The translations under genes were made by a program, and so were the position numbers. Shown piece by piece: positions 26,487 to 38,059 of a stretch of DNA of 64,000 bases (its first letter is position 1; each line of letters begins with the position of its first letter). The DNA comes from Leptospira montravelensis (GTDB lineage: Bacteria > Spirochaetota > Leptospiria > Leptospirales > Leptospiraceae): the NCBI RefSeq assembly GCF_004770045.1, contig NZ_RQFO01000017.1, positions 62,001-126,000 of the forward strand. The letters are read 5' to 3'. The notes below the pieces were generated by a model. The model ran no database searches and was not told the origin of the DNA. It saw only the letters and a list, made by a program, of their open reading frames with translations.

Positions 26487-27884
26487 CTAAAACTGGAAAT
26501 AAAAGAAATCCTGTTTCCCAAAAGGTGAAAATAAAGAAAACCAAAGAAATAAGAAAAAAAACATTATCAAAAAGGAAAAGGGTTTCGATGAAATAAAAAA
26601 ATTGGGCCTGTCGGTATCTTTCCACTCTTGCCATAAATCAAATGCTAACAATGGGATTATGGTTAATAAAACCATAATTGGTATGGAAGATACGTTTGGT
26701 AAATGGGATAAGTTTTCCAAAATCAACTTTGTTTCCATTGGCGATTGAATTCGAAATAATAGTAGCCCTAATGAAAAACTATAAAACGTAAGAAATATCC
26801 CAAGGATAAATTGGATATGATTTGATTCCTTTACAAACCCATAATGTTTTAAAGAACGATAGAATACCAAACAAAGCCCTAAATATACTCCCCAAATCAA
26901 AAAACCATAGCCTGCCCCATGCCAAATTCCCGCAAGGAACCAAACAACCATTAAGTTTATGTTTTCACGAAAGAAACCATGCCGGTTTCCACCTAACTTA
27001 ATATAAACATAATCACGTAACCAAGTAGATAAAGAAATATGCCATTTGGACCAAAACAGAGAAGGATTGGATGCAAAAAATGGTCTTTTGAAGTTATTCA
27101 TCAATTGAAAACCCATCATTTCGGCAAGCCCCATTGCACAGAGAGAATATCCAAAAAAATCAGCATACACTTGAAACGCTATCACTGGAGCGACAATCCA
27201 CAAAATCCCAGGTTCTAAGGAATCAAAGTTCGGAGAATGGATTTCTACATAACGAGAAAATGGATCTGCAATGGTTGATTTTATAAAAACTCCCCAAATA
27301 AACAAAGATATACCATTCCAAACTTTTTCTTTAGTAATGGTTTGTTCCGATTCTATTTGTGGTATAAGATTACCAGGTCTTTCAATTGGACCGAGCAACA
27401 ATAAAGGGAAAAACAAATCATATATAGCAAAAGTAAAAAAACTCTTACAAGGAAGAATTCTTTCATCATAAACTTCTATCAAATAACTAATATTATGAAA
27501 TGTATAAAAAGAAATACCAATGGGTAACAAAATTTCAGGTTTCCATGTTAATCCAGGAAAACCAAAACCAATTCTTAAATCAGAAAATAATTCCCAAACA
27601 AAGATAAAATACTTAAACGCGCCAAGATAGAATAAGTTAGTAAAAATTGCGAATACGAAAAGGACTTTCCTCTTTTTCCCAGAGAGTTGTGACAAAAACC
27701 TAGCCAAACTATAGTTAAATGCCACAGAAAGAAGCAATAGAATTGTAGCGTTAACATTCCACTTTGAATAAAAATAAATCCCAAAAGCCAAAAGCAGATA
27801 TTTTCGAATTCGATAGGAAACAAAATAATAAATAGTGTAGAATAGAAGAAAATGAAAAAGAAAAGAAAGAGAGTTAAATAACAC
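26487..27884 (-). CDS. MBOAT family O-acyltransferase (AlgI-like)
   Basis: The 465-aa membrane protein has about ten helices. It carries the AlgI/DltB-type motifs PIGISFYTFHNISYLIEVY, FFPLLLLGPIERPGNLIPQ, FFGYSLCAMGLAEMMGF and SKWHISLSTWLRDYVYIKLG. The catalytic histidine is in the block FLAGIWHGAGYGFLIWG. Such proteins move acyl groups across the membrane to an extracytoplasmic acceptor. It is followed by the SGNH-like gene and preceded by the GAF protein gene 10 bases upstream, so it appears to be read from the same long leftward transcript. Confidence 0.9.
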   Translation of the reverse strand: MLFNSLSFLFHFLLFYTIYYFVSYRIRKYLLLAFGIYFYSKWNVNATILLLLSVAFNYSLARFLSQLSGKKRKVLFVFAIFTNLFYLGAFKYFIFVWELFSDLRIGFGFPGLTWKPEILLPIGISFYTFHNISYLIEVYDERILPCKSFFTFAIYDLFFPLLLLGPIERPGNLIPQIESEQTITKEKVWNGISLFIWGVFIKSTIADPFSRYVEIHSPNFDSLEPGILWIVAPVIAFQVYADFFGYSLCAMGLAEMMGFQLMNNFKRPFFASNPSLFWSKWHISLSTWLRDYVYIKLGGNRHGFFRENINLMVVWFLAGIWHGAGYGFLIWGVYLGLCLVFYRSLKHYGFVKESNHIQFILGIFLTFYSFSLGLLLFRIQSPMETKLILENLSHLPNVSSIPIMVLLTIIPLLAFDLWQEWKDTDRPNFFISSKPFSFLIMFFFLFLWFSLFSPFGKQDFFYFQF

Positions 27885-27894
27885 AGGTAGTTAC

Positions 27895-30111
27895 TTAGGC
27901 TTCTTCAACCATTTCCAAAAACTGATTTTTGTCCTTTGTATCATGAGGATAAGATAAATTTAATACACGATAAGTAGCTCGAAAGGATCCAATGATAGCT
28001 TCTTCTTTTTTGGAAAAAGAAGATTTTATTTTTTTAATCACTATTTCAGTTTCTTCTTTGTCTTTGCCATGAAGGACCATAGCAAACTTTCCTTGACCTA
28101 CTCTCGTGAAAAAATCCAGTTCTCCAATATGATCCATCATGGTTTTTCTGAGGGCATCCGCATAGCGGGCAAATGTTCCTGCACCCACTAAATGTACCAT
28201 TCGAGAAACATTTTGAATCTTAAATAACGATACTGTGAAATTAGTATTCATCTGTGATGCTTTTTCAATTTCATTTAATATCCTTGTTTCCAATGGATTA
28301 AAAGGATTTCTAAATAAAGCTTCTTTTTCTTGTAAAATCAAAAGATTGGCAAATACAGGAGCAGAAGTTTCCAAAAGAGTCACGGCTACATCTCTCGTAG
28401 TGTCTGTCCAAGCAGATCCAGTAGAATGAACAATGACCATACCCACGAGCCAATTTAAGTTGATAACAGGTAAGATCGTAAATTCGCTCATGATGCCTAA
28501 TTCATCGTTAGTAAAAATTGACTTTAATTCGGCATCTTCTCTAAAATTCTCTAATTTATAGACTCCAGGAACATTGGAAACCATTCCAACAATATCAGAA
28601 TCTTTACTTAGCTTAAAATCTTTCGCTCGCTCAGGAAGTATAAAATTAGAACCGAATACAATGTAATCAGAACGAGTTTCAGAATCTAAAACTAAAAAGG
28701 AAAACTGCTTTACACCTAACTTTTGCTTGATGTTATCAATAAGAAGATCGAAGGCTTCATCCATTTTCCGAACACGAGCAAATTCACGTGCAAACCGCAA
28801 AACCGATTCATTAATTTCTATAACTTCTTTTGCATGAACTAAATTTTCATTTATTAACTCAAATTCAGATACTCTTTCAAATACAGAACCTGCAATATCA
28901 CCTACAATTTTTGCAAATTCTAAATCATCGGTGATATATTCTTCCCCATTAATTAGTTTTCCTAATGATAATAATCCAAAACATTTACCACCATGTCGAA
29001 TCGGAACTAGGATTTCAGAACCCATTTCGTTTAATAAATTTAACTCTCGACTAGGCAAACGGGAGGATTTGAATTCACCTGCATAAATGACTGTCTCCGA
29101 ATCGGATATACGTGAATAGATTTCATCGTTAGGTGAGAGATACCAAGAATCTTTGGATTGTATCCCTTGCACAGCAACTGCTTCCCATTTTGGATTTTTT
29201 GGATTCGTGGACGTAAGGACTACGACTGAATTACATCCCACTTGACCGATCAAACTATAAACTAAATTATCAAAGTAATCAGAAAATTCTTTGGAAGAGG
29301 CAATTTCCTTTGTAATTTCAAATATTGCTTGGTAATTCTCGATTCGTTTTTTGGAAGCAAGATGATAAGACATTGGTGCAGTACCAAAATCAGATTCGTC
29401 ATCGAATAATACATCTTCGCCTATAGGAGCTGGATCATCTTTAGTTGGTCTTAGCGGTTGTTTTGCGGCTTCTTTTTTAGCCTCGTTTTCCCACTCATCA
29501 AAAATATTTATTTCAGGGAGTGGTGCATCAGTTTCAGTTGTATCGTCGTGAAAATCTCTATCCACTAAATCATCACCAAACTCTGGTTCATTTTCTATTG
29601 TTGGCTCAGGTGGTGGTTCTTCGTTAGACGGGAGGTCTGCCGCTAACTCAGGTGAAACTTCTTCCTCTGCAGGCAAATCAAAATCTAAATCAGGTTCTGC
29701 AAGAGGCTCAGTTTCGGAATCTTCATCTAATATTGGTTGATAATCATTGGGACTATTTTCAAAATCATCTTCTAATTGTGAGATTGGATTTTCATCCCAT
29801 GCCTCATCTGCTAATTCACCAAAATCAGCATCTGTTAGCTCAGGAATATCACTTAAATCAAATTCTTCCTCCCCATCAGGATTTGGGAGGTCTCCAATTT
29901 CTGTTGGAAGAGTCTCTTGAAAATCATCGTCTAACCATTCAGAGTCGGAGTCTGCTACCGGTACAGATTCGGTTTTCGGAGTTTCAATCTCTTCACGGAA
30001 ATGTTCTGCTTTTTTTAATAAAGATGGTTTATCTTGTATTTCAGAGGTAACTTTTGGAGCCTGGGACCCCGAAGTTTTTTTAATTTCTTCGGCTCTGTCG
30101 AGAAGTCCCAC
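27895..30111 (-). CDS. GAF-domain protein with acidic N-terminus and degenerate GGDEF end
   Basis: The 738-aa soluble protein has three parts. Residues 1 to about 250 are very acidic and low-complexity, opening with MGLLDRAEEIKKTSG. Two GAF-type sensor regions follow (about 270-420, with VLTSTNPKNPKWEAVAVQGI, and about 440-600, with a second VLDSETRSDYIVFGS). The last 120 residues look like a GGDEF fold (SLFKIQNVSRMVHLVGAGTF, then TRVGQGKFAMVLHG). The GGDEF signature is replaced by GQGKF, so diguanylate cyclase activity is unlikely. It starts one base after the acidic repeat protein, suggesting tight coupling. The ligand is unknown. Confidence 0.7.
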   Translation of the reverse strand: MGLLDRAEEIKKTSGSQAPKVTSEIQDKPSLLKKAEHFREEIETPKTESVPVADSDSEWLDDDFQETLPTEIGDLPNPDGEEEFDLSDIPELTDADFGELADEAWDENPISQLEDDFENSPNDYQPILDEDSETEPLAEPDLDFDLPAEEEVSPELAADLPSNEEPPPEPTIENEPEFGDDLVDRDFHDDTTETDAPLPEINIFDEWENEAKKEAAKQPLRPTKDDPAPIGEDVLFDDESDFGTAPMSYHLASKKRIENYQAIFEITKEIASSKEFSDYFDNLVYSLIGQVGCNSVVVLTSTNPKNPKWEAVAVQGIQSKDSWYLSPNDEIYSRISDSETVIYAGEFKSSRLPSRELNLLNEMGSEILVPIRHGGKCFGLLSLGKLINGEEYITDDLEFAKIVGDIAGSVFERVSEFELINENLVHAKEVIEINESVLRFAREFARVRKMDEAFDLLIDNIKQKLGVKQFSFLVLDSETRSDYIVFGSNFILPERAKDFKLSKDSDIVGMVSNVPGVYKLENFREDAELKSIFTNDELGIMSEFTILPVINLNWLVGMVIVHSTGSAWTDTTRDVAVTLLETSAPVFANLLILQEKEALFRNPFNPLETRILNEIEKASQMNTNFTVSLFKIQNVSRMVHLVGAGTFARYADALRKTMMDHIGELDFFTRVGQGKFAMVLHGKDKEETEIVIKKIKSSFSKKEEAIIGSFRATYRVLNLSYPHDTKDKNQFLEMVEEA

Positions 30112-30112
30112 T

Positions 30113-32413
30113 TTATAACTCCAATTCTTTCATCATTTTCTTGTATAACTCGAAGTATTGTGATTTCGAGAATTCGCGAATGACTTCATCAGGAAGGTTC
30201 CCAAGTAAATTGTCTAAGTAACCCAGAACTTTTTTTCGATCACCAGCTGATAAATTTTCACTACCTGCTTCTGCAAAAGCTTCTTCAGCTGACGTTTGTT
30301 TTTCCTCTGGTGCAGATACATCTGATTTACGGAGCTCTTCCAATGGAGAAAGTTTTCCTTCCATTGCATACTCATCTAAATCAACTTCGTATACTTCCGA
30401 ATCATCCGATGCCAAGGTCGGAACTCTAGTTTCTTTAGGTGAATCACTAATTGATAAATCAAAACTATCATCTTCTGTTGAATCTGATGTTAAATCTCCA
30501 AAATCTATATCTGCTTCATGTTCAACTAAGTCTTGTTCTTCGACAGAGTTAAAATCAAGTTCTGATGAATCCTCATCGCTAATTTGTTCTGACAAAGAAA
30601 ATTCTTCCTCAACAGGAAGGTCAGCGATATCTTCTAATTCATCACCAGGGAGTTCTTCTCCTAAGATTTCATCCAAACTTTCGGGAGAAAGAGTAACATT
30701 TTCTGGTTCCAATTCAGCCTCTAAGGAGTCTGAGATTTCATTTGCTGAAACTTCTTCATCTTCCTCTTCGGAGGCAGTAATGTTTTCCAACTCTTCCATT
30801 GATAAAGCAATGGATTCATCTTCTTCATCCTCTTCCATCAAATCAGATTTTGGAGCCAGTTCTTCCTCATAAGGAAGTGGTGCGCGGTCAAAACTATCTA
30901 CAAGTTCTTCTTCTGAACTTTCTTCAGCATCAGAAGCAATGGATTCCAATTCTTCCATTGAAAGTGCAATTGGTCCTTCGTCTTCTTCTTCAGAATATTC
31001 AAAACCTTCCATTTGGCCTTCAAGTCCTTCTTCTGAACTTTCAGATTCTTGTAGCTCGGATTCCGGTTCTCCTAAATCAAAACCGAAATCATCACCGAGG
31101 TCCGTTTCTAGTTCGTCAGTTCCTTCCATTTCAGAAGTTTCGGATTCTTCTGTTTCTTCAATTGGATCACTTGCAATGATATTACCAAGTTCGTCTGGAC
31201 TTAAAGTGATAGATTCGTCTTCTAATTCTTCGTTTAGAATGTCTAGTGTAGGTTCTTCAAAATCCTCTTCAACAGCTTCGCCAGAAATGTTTTCTAATTC
31301 TTCTAATGATAATGTGAGTGGACCTTCATCATCTTCTTCTTCATCCACTTCTAAATTAGGTTCTTCTTCAGGCGTTTCAAGTTCTCCACCTAACAGGTCA
31401 AAGCCGCCTTCTTCATCAGTGAAACTAGGAAGATCAGACTCTTCATCTGATGTGAGGAATTCTTCTTCAGAACCTAAAGTTTCCTCTAAACTCGCTTCAC
31501 CGCCAGCGCCAAGTATGCTACCCAGTTCTTCGTCAGATAAAGTAAGATTTTCATCTTCTTTATTCTTCCCGAATAGTTCTTCTTCTTCTGGATCGACTAG
31601 TGGTTTGAAACTTGTATCTTCTTCCTCTGTCCCAGGTCCCAAATCATCTTTAGGAATAAAGGAATCTTCATCGTCATGATCTGTTAAATCAAATTGTGGT
31701 TTTCCTTCTTCATCGAAAGCAAGGTTTGTATCAATTTCTGAATCGTCTAAATCTAAATCAAGATCAGAATGTTCGTCGATAAGATTATTAGTATGGTCTT
31801 CTTCGTCAAAGTTTGAGCGTTCTGGTTCCCCTAAATGATCTTCTTCTTCCAAATTTCCAGTGATGTTTTCTAGTTCTTCCAAGGAAAGAGAAATTGGTCC
31901 TTCTTCTTCATCCTCTGTTTCTTGTCTGGATTTTTTGGAAGTTAAAATTCCATCGGCACCGTTAAGAATTGATTCAATTTCTTTATCAAGATCAATCAAA
32001 TCATCATCGAACTCTAATTCAAGATCTTCATCAAGTGCTTCGTTATATGATTGTTTTGCGGGGCTTTTGGAATTTTCTTTTTCTGACTCTTCTTCGTAGT
32101 CAGAAAAATCAGCATGAATGTCTTCATCATGCAAAATGGGGTCTTCTTCCCCAAGTAAGTTTAAATCAGAATCTAAATCTATATCTAATAAATCATCATA
32201 TGAATCTGAGGAAGCAACCATATCGGAAATGGAATCATCTTCCTCATCAAAGGCGGAAATATCGTCGAGATTTGGTGCTTCAATTCCAGGCGATACATCT
32301 AAGTCATCATCACCCATATCAAAATCATCCAAATCCAAGGAAAACGAGTCTTCATCAAGTATAGGTTCGATGTTTTCTAGATCTTCGTTTTTATTCTGTT
32401 CTTGATCCGCCAT
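30113..32413 (-). CDS. very acidic repeat protein, unknown function
   Basis: The 766-aa protein is dominated by Asp, Glu and Ser and has no signal or membrane segment. About seven copies of a short motif of the form (I/L)(S/T/A)LSxEELxxI are spread through it. Examples are GPISLSLEELENITG, LTLSDEELGSILG, ITLSPDELGNIIA, IALSMEELENITA and VTLSPESLDEILG. The linkers between them are acidic. The last 80 residues form a different, less acidic helical domain (VLGYLDNLLGNLPDEVIREF and so on). It is probably a disordered scaffold presenting short binding helices to a partner. It lies between the SLBB gene and the GAF gene with almost no gaps. Confidence 0.75.
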   Translation of the reverse strand: MADQEQNKNEDLENIEPILDEDSFSLDLDDFDMGDDDLDVSPGIEAPNLDDISAFDEEDDSISDMVASSDSYDDLLDIDLDSDLNLLGEEDPILHDEDIHADFSDYEEESEKENSKSPAKQSYNEALDEDLELEFDDDLIDLDKEIESILNGADGILTSKKSRQETEDEEEGPISLSLEELENITGNLEEEDHLGEPERSNFDEEDHTNNLIDEHSDLDLDLDDSEIDTNLAFDEEGKPQFDLTDHDDEDSFIPKDDLGPGTEEEDTSFKPLVDPEEEELFGKNKEDENLTLSDEELGSILGAGGEASLEETLGSEEEFLTSDEESDLPSFTDEEGGFDLLGGELETPEEEPNLEVDEEEDDEGPLTLSLEELENISGEAVEEDFEEPTLDILNEELEDESITLSPDELGNIIASDPIEETEESETSEMEGTDELETDLGDDFGFDLGEPESELQESESSEEGLEGQMEGFEYSEEEDEGPIALSMEELESIASDAEESSEEELVDSFDRAPLPYEEELAPKSDLMEEDEEDESIALSMEELENITASEEEDEEVSANEISDSLEAELEPENVTLSPESLDEILGEELPGDELEDIADLPVEEEFSLSEQISDEDSSELDFNSVEEQDLVEHEADIDFGDLTSDSTEDDSFDLSISDSPKETRVPTLASDDSEVYEVDLDEYAMEGKLSPLEELRKSDVSAPEEKQTSAEEAFAEAGSENLSAGDRKKVLGYLDNLLGNLPDEVIREFSKSQYFELYKKMMKELEL

Positions 32414-32422
32414 TCGCCTCGA

Positions 32423-32719
32423 TTACCGTTTTCCCAAATTTAGTACCTGGCCATCCTCTAACGGCTGTTCCAAGATACTGTCCTCCATTTTGATTTGCGT
32501 TCCGGGTATATATCCACCCGCCAATTCAATCAAATCCTTTCCGTTTGCACCTGCATCCAAGGAATAGAATCCAGGGTTCCTTACTGGTCCCTCAATTCTA
32601 ACACGAATCGGTTGTTCAGAATAGATTCTTTTTCGCAAATCAGGGTTTTCCTTTAAGTAATAGAATCCGGTCAAAAGTATCGTCACCAATACAGAACGTC
32701 GAATCCAATCTATAGCCAA
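32423..32719 (-). CDS. small membrane-anchored SLBB-domain protein
   Basis: The 98-aa protein has one N-terminal helix (IRRSVLVTILLTGFYYL) and an SLBB-type beta-grasp domain: IRVRIEGPVRNPGFYSL, then GANGKDLIELAGGYIPGT and LEDGQVLNLGKR. SLBB domains occur in polysaccharide export and ComE-like proteins and bind soluble ligands or sugars. The start is TTG 32719, behind GAGGGGGA. It comes 47 bases after atpC; a G/C-rich dyad in that gap could weaken read-through from the ATP synthase genes. Confidence 0.7.
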   Translation of the reverse strand: MAIDWIRRSVLVTILLTGFYYLKENPDLRKRIYSEQPIRVRIEGPVRNPGFYSLDAGANGKDLIELAGGYIPGTQIKMEDSILEQPLEDGQVLNLGKR

Positions 32720-32766
32720 AGGAAATCCCCCTCTGGTTTATTTTCGGCAAGAAGGGGGGAAAAAAA

Positions 32767-33147
32767 TTAACGTTCGTGCAGTAAAATGCGAACTTTTGCT
32801 TTCTTTAGAAGAATTTCTTTGTCTTTCGAAACCGGAAGGGCTTCCGCTTCCTCTAGGAGTTCTACCGCGTGGTCATGGGACAAATCATCCTCAGAATCTC
32901 CACCTTCGGTAAGCACTCGGATTTGGTCATTTCTCACTTCACAGAAACCCCCATCGATGGCGATTCGGAACTCTTTTCCTGCAGAATGCAATTTGATGAG
33001 CCCGAAATCGAGTTGGGAAACAAGTGTGGCATGTCCTGGCAAAATTCCAAAATAACCCACAGAACCTGGCAGAATCACTGATTCTGCCTTGCCCTGATAA
33101 AGGATTTTGTCGGGTGAGATGACCGTTAAAGTCAGTTCTTTACTCAT
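32767..33147 (-). CDS. atpC: ATP synthase F1 subunit epsilon
   Basis: The 126-aa protein has the epsilon beta-sandwich: LTLTVISPDKILYQGKAESV, then LPGSVGYFGILPGHATLVSQ and FRIAIDGGFCEVRNDQIRVL. A short C-terminal helical hairpin follows. Epsilon connects the rotor to the c-ring and regulates ATPase activity. It is the last atp gene, 5 bases after atpD. Confidence 0.95.
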   Translation of the reverse strand: MSKELTLTVISPDKILYQGKAESVILPGSVGYFGILPGHATLVSQLDFGLIKLHSAGKEFRIAIDGGFCEVRNDQIRVLTEGGDSEDDLSHDHAVELLEEAEALPVSKDKEILLKKAKVRILLHER

Positions 33148-33152
33148 CCGAA

Positions 33153-34580
<1,428 letters not shown>

Positions 34581-35450
34581 TTAGGAGATGGCTTCCGCTC
34601 CCCCTACGATTTCTGAAATTTCCTGCGTAATTTTTGCCTGACGTACTCGGTTGTAACCGCGAGTCAGAAGTTTGATCATCTCACCAGCAGCATCCGTAGC
34701 TGCTTTCATTGCCACTCTTCGTGCAATGTGTTCGGAAGCTACCGACTCTAAAATGATTTTAACAAAAGTAGTTTTGATCACCATAGGAAGTAGGTTTTCC
34801 AAAATAGTTTTTGGATCCGGTTCATACAAAACCTCTGGACCAGAAGATCCTTTCACACTTGAATCTTCCATTGATAAAGGAAGAACCGTCGTGATCTCCG
34901 GTTTTTGAGTTGCTGCCGAATAGTAATGAGTGGAAATAATTTCAACTGAATCCACTGATTCATTTGCAAAACGTTCCATAAAGTAAGAAGCAAGATCGTT
35001 TGCTTCCTTACTTCCTGCTTTATCATCGATATTGGTATGTGTTGTTACCAACTCAACTTTTGCAAATTTAAAGAAAGAAATTGCCTTTTTCCCTGCTGCA
35101 TGGACTTCAACTTCCACACCTTTTGACTTCAACTCTTCGATACGGTTTTTGACCATACGAAGAAGGTTGGAGTTAAAACCACCGCATAACCCACGGTTTG
35201 CGGCAATCGCAAGGATAGCAACTTTTCGGATTTTGTCCGGCTTCCTTAAGTAAGGGCTGTGGATGATCCCAGCAAGGCTAGACAAAGAAGATACTAACTC
35301 ACGAGTTAAATCGGCATACGGTTTTGCCGCATTCACTTTGTTAGTGGCTTTTTTTGCCTTTGCCGTGGAGACCATCTCCATCGTTCGAGTGATTTTTCTC
35401 GTGTTTTTAACCGAGTTAATCCTCTTTTTTATCTCACGCGGTGTCGCCAA
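34581..35450 (-). CDS. atpG: ATP synthase F1 subunit gamma
   Basis: This is the rotor shaft. The 289-aa protein has the N-terminal coiled-coil helix [20 protein letters not shown], the conserved [11 protein letters not shown], and the C-terminal helix [19 protein letters not shown] and [20 protein letters not shown]. It lies 11 bases after atpA and 21 before atpD. Confidence 0.97.
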   Translation of the reverse strand: MATPREIKKRINSVKNTRKITRTMEMVSTAKAKKATNKVNAAKPYADLTRELVSSLSSLAGIIHSPYLRKPDKIRKVAILAIAANRGLCGGFNSNLLRMVKNRIEELKSKGVEVEVHAAGKKAISFFKFAKVELVTTHTNIDDKAGSKEANDLASYFMERFANESVDSVEIISTHYYSAATQKPEITTVLPLSMEDSSVKGSSGPEVLYEPDPKTILENLLPMVIKTTFVKIILESVASEHIARRVAMKAATDAAGEMIKLLTRGYNRVRQAKITQEISEIVGGAEAIS

Positions 35451-35461
35451 GATCTTTCCCC

Positions 35462-36976
35462 TTAATTATTCTTTGCTAGAAAATGTTCAGCAATCGACTT
35501 GATTGTTTTTTGCAGAGCTGCTTCTTGTTTTACTTCTTTGGCAGTTCTGATTTCTTCCAAAATTTCAGAGTGTTGTTCTCTCATCGTTTTCAAAAGGTAA
35601 GTTTCAAATTCACGAACCTTAGCTGTAGGAATTGTATCCATAAAACCTTTGGTTACAGCAAAGATGGAGATCACTTGTTCTTCTACCGGAGTGGGAGAAT
35701 TGTTTGGTTGTTTGAGAATTTCAAGGACTCGGTATCCACGATCAAGCTGTGCTTGTGTCACTGGGTCGAGTTCTGTTCCTAACTGTGCAAACGCTTCTAA
35801 GTCACGGAACTGTGCAAGGTCGGACTTGAGAGTTCCCGCTACTTTTTTCATCGCTTTGATTTGCGCAGCAGATCCAACCCGTGATACAGAAATTCCCACA
35901 TCCACCGCAGGGCGAAGGCCCGATGCAAATAGGTTGGATTGAAGGTAAATCTGACCATCAGTGATGGAAATTACGTTGGTAGGAATGTATGCAGATACTT
36001 CCCCTTCTTGAGTTTCAATGATTGGAAGTGCTGTCATAGACCCACCACCAAATTTATCATCAAGTTTCGCTGCTCTTTCAAGGAGGCGAGAGTGAAGGTA
36101 GAATACGTCCCCAGGATATGCTTCACGACCTGGTGGGCGGCGAAGTAAAAGTGACATTTGTCGGTATGCTACGGCTTGTTTAGAAAGGTCATCATAAACA
36201 ACGAGTGTTGCTTTCCCTTCTTCATACATAAAGTATTCAGCCATAGTCGCACCAGAGTAAGGTGCAATGTATAACATAGGAGCAGGTTCAGATGCGTTTG
36301 CCGATACGATGATCGTATATTCTAATGCACCTTTTTCGCGTAACATTTCGATGGTGGAAGCAACAGTAGATGCTTTTTGTCCAATCGCTACGTAAACGCA
36401 GATCACACCTTTTCCTTTTTGGTTGATGATGGTGTCGATCGCGATGGAAGTTTTTCCTGTTCCGCGGTCACCAATGATGAGCTCTCTTTGTCCACGTCCA
36501 ATGGGGATCATCGCATCAATTGCTTTGATTCCTGTTTGCATTGGTTCATGAACTGATTTTCTCATCGCAATCCCTGGAGCTGGTGACTCAACAGGTCTTG
36601 TTTTTTTTGCGTTCAGAGGTCCTTTTCCGTCGATCACTTCCCCGAGTGGGTTAAGCACACGACCGAGAAGTTCTGGTCCCACTGGAACTTCGAAGATCTT
36701 TCCTACACGTTTAACGGAAAAACCTTCTTCAATTTTAATATAATCACCGAAGATTACAACCCCTACGGAGTTTTCTTCTAAGTTGAATGCTTGTCCTCGA
36801 ACTCCGTTTTGGAATTCAACAAGCTCTCCTGACATTACGTTTGTGAGTCCGTAAACTCTCGCAATCCCGTCCCCTACTTCGAGAACCGTTCCGACTTCTT
36901 CAACTTGAAGGTCTTTTTTGAAGTTTTTAATTTCTTGTTTTAGTACCGACGTTACTTCGTCTGTTTTAATTTTCAT
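35462..36976 (-). CDS. atpA: ATP synthase F1 subunit alpha
   Basis: This non-catalytic nucleotide-binding subunit is 504 aa long. It shows the P-loop [20 protein letters not shown], the alpha-specific [49 protein letters not shown] and the signature [15 protein letters not shown]. It overlaps the end of atpH by 4 bp (ATGA). Confidence 0.98.
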   Translation of the reverse strand: MKIKTDEVTSVLKQEIKNFKKDLQVEEVGTVLEVGDGIARVYGLTNVMSGELVEFQNGVRGQAFNLEENSVGVVIFGDYIKIEEGFSVKRVGKIFEVPVGPELLGRVLNPLGEVIDGKGPLNAKKTRPVESPAPGIAMRKSVHEPMQTGIKAIDAMIPIGRGQRELIIGDRGTGKTSIAIDTIINQKGKGVICVYVAIGQKASTVASTIEMLREKGALEYTIIVSANASEPAPMLYIAPYSGATMAEYFMYEEGKATLVVYDDLSKQAVAYRQMSLLLRRPPGREAYPGDVFYLHSRLLERAAKLDDKFGGGSMTALPIIETQEGEVSAYIPTNVISITDGQIYLQSNLFASGLRPAVDVGISVSRVGSAAQIKAMKKVAGTLKSDLAQFRDLEAFAQLGTELDPVTQAQLDRGYRVLEILKQPNNSPTPVEEQVISIFAVTKGFMDTIPTAKVREFETYLLKTMREQHSEILEEIRTAKEVKQEAALQKTIKSIAEHFLAKNN

Positions 36977-37536
36977 TCAAATGCTCCGACTGGGATTTTC
37001 TTTTGGAGGAGAGCCTCTTCTATTCCTGCAAGTTTTGCACGGATCGAGGCATCGATTAAAAAGTCGTCTATAAAGAGTTTGAATCCACCAATAAGGGCTG
37101 GATCCGTTTGTTCCGTAACACGTAATTCGCGTTCGAACTTGGAAGAGATAGACTTGGTGATTCGATCTACAGCTTCTTTGCCAAGAGAATCTTTGGAAAC
37201 AATGCGAAGAGAACTACGATTTTTAAGTCGGTCCACTCCTGTTCTATAATCTTCCAAAATATCCTTGAGGAATAGAAATCGATTCTTACGAACCACAAGT
37301 GTGATGAAGTTGGCAACGATTTCCGATGCCTTCCCTTGAACTGACTTTTCAGCAGTTCTTTCTTTCTCAGAAGGATCAACTAATGGAGAAAGGAAATAAT
37401 GGCGAATTGACTCATCAGAGAAGAAAACATCAACGAGTGCTGAAAGTTCCTCTTCTGTTGACTCAAGTGAGTTAGCTTCCTGAGCTAACTCCAAAAGTGC
37501 CGTTGCGTAAACCTTTGAAATTTGGTTCAGACTCAT
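36973..37536 (-). CDS. atpH: ATP synthase F1 subunit delta
   Basis: This peripheral-stalk subunit is 187 aa long. It has the N-terminal helical bundle [20 protein letters not shown], the central [18 protein letters not shown] and the C-terminal [20 protein letters not shown], as in OSCP/delta proteins. Both ends overlap their neighbours by 4 bp. Confidence 0.95.
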   Translation of the reverse strand: MSLNQISKVYATALLELAQEANSLESTEEELSALVDVFFSDESIRHYFLSPLVDPSEKERTAEKSVQGKASEIVANFITLVVRKNRFLFLKDILEDYRTGVDRLKNRSSLRIVSKDSLGKEAVDRITKSISSKFERELRVTEQTDPALIGGFKLFIDDFLIDASIRAKLAGIEEALLQKKIPVGAFE

Positions 37537-38057
37537 TTGATTTTAAGTTTATCGAGTTTTGCGATCTCTTTTTCGACAAAGGAAGCATAGTCTTCCTTCT
37601 TCAATTGTTTCTCCAAGATCTCACTCGCGATGAGAACGGACATTTCCACAATTTGGTTTTGCATTTCAGATAAAGCTCTGCTCTTCGCTAAATCGATTTC
37701 GCGAATTGCGTTATCTTTAATGCCTTTCACTTCGTTGTGTGCTTCTTCCGTCAATCGAGAGCGGAGAGCAACTGCATCTTTTTTAGCTTCATCTACAATT
37801 TTATGAGCTTCTTCCGTCGCTTTGAAGAGTTGGTCTTTGTATTCTTTTAAAGACTTTTCTGCTTCTACACGAAGGGTTTCTGCTTTGTTGATATCGCCTT
37901 GGATGCCGGAAGCACGTTCTTCGAGAGCATGAAGGATCTTGTCCCATGCAAATTTTTTAAGAACGAAGACAACAACTGAGAAAGTGACCAGGGTCCAGAT
38001 GACCAGACCCGGATTGACTTTCAGCAAATTGAAGCCGGAAGCCGCGAGGATAACCAA
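37533..38057 (-). CDS. atpF: ATP synthase F0 subunit b
   Basis: This peripheral-stalk stator subunit is 174 aa long. One N-terminal membrane helix (NPGLVIWTLVTFSVVVFVLK, followed by KFAWDKILHALEERASGI) is followed by a long charged coiled coil, as usual. The start is TTG 38057, two bases after atpE. The end overlaps atpH by 4 bp. A single b gene is present; no b' gene follows. Confidence 0.95.
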   Translation of the reverse strand: MVILAASGFNLLKVNPGLVIWTLVTFSVVVFVLKKFAWDKILHALEERASGIQGDINKAETLRVEAEKSLKEYKDQLFKATEEAHKIVDEAKKDAVALRSRLTEEAHNEVKGIKDNAIREIDLAKSRALSEMQNQIVEMSVLIASEILEKQLKKEDYASFVEKEIAKLDKLKIK

Positions 38058-38059
38058 GA

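Noticed and set aside
30799..32405. Several rightward ORFs, Ser- or Gln/Leu-rich, opposite the acidic protein gene
   Set aside because: They mirror the GAA/GAT/TCT-rich codons of the leftward acidic gene, have low-complexity composition and lack ribosome sites.
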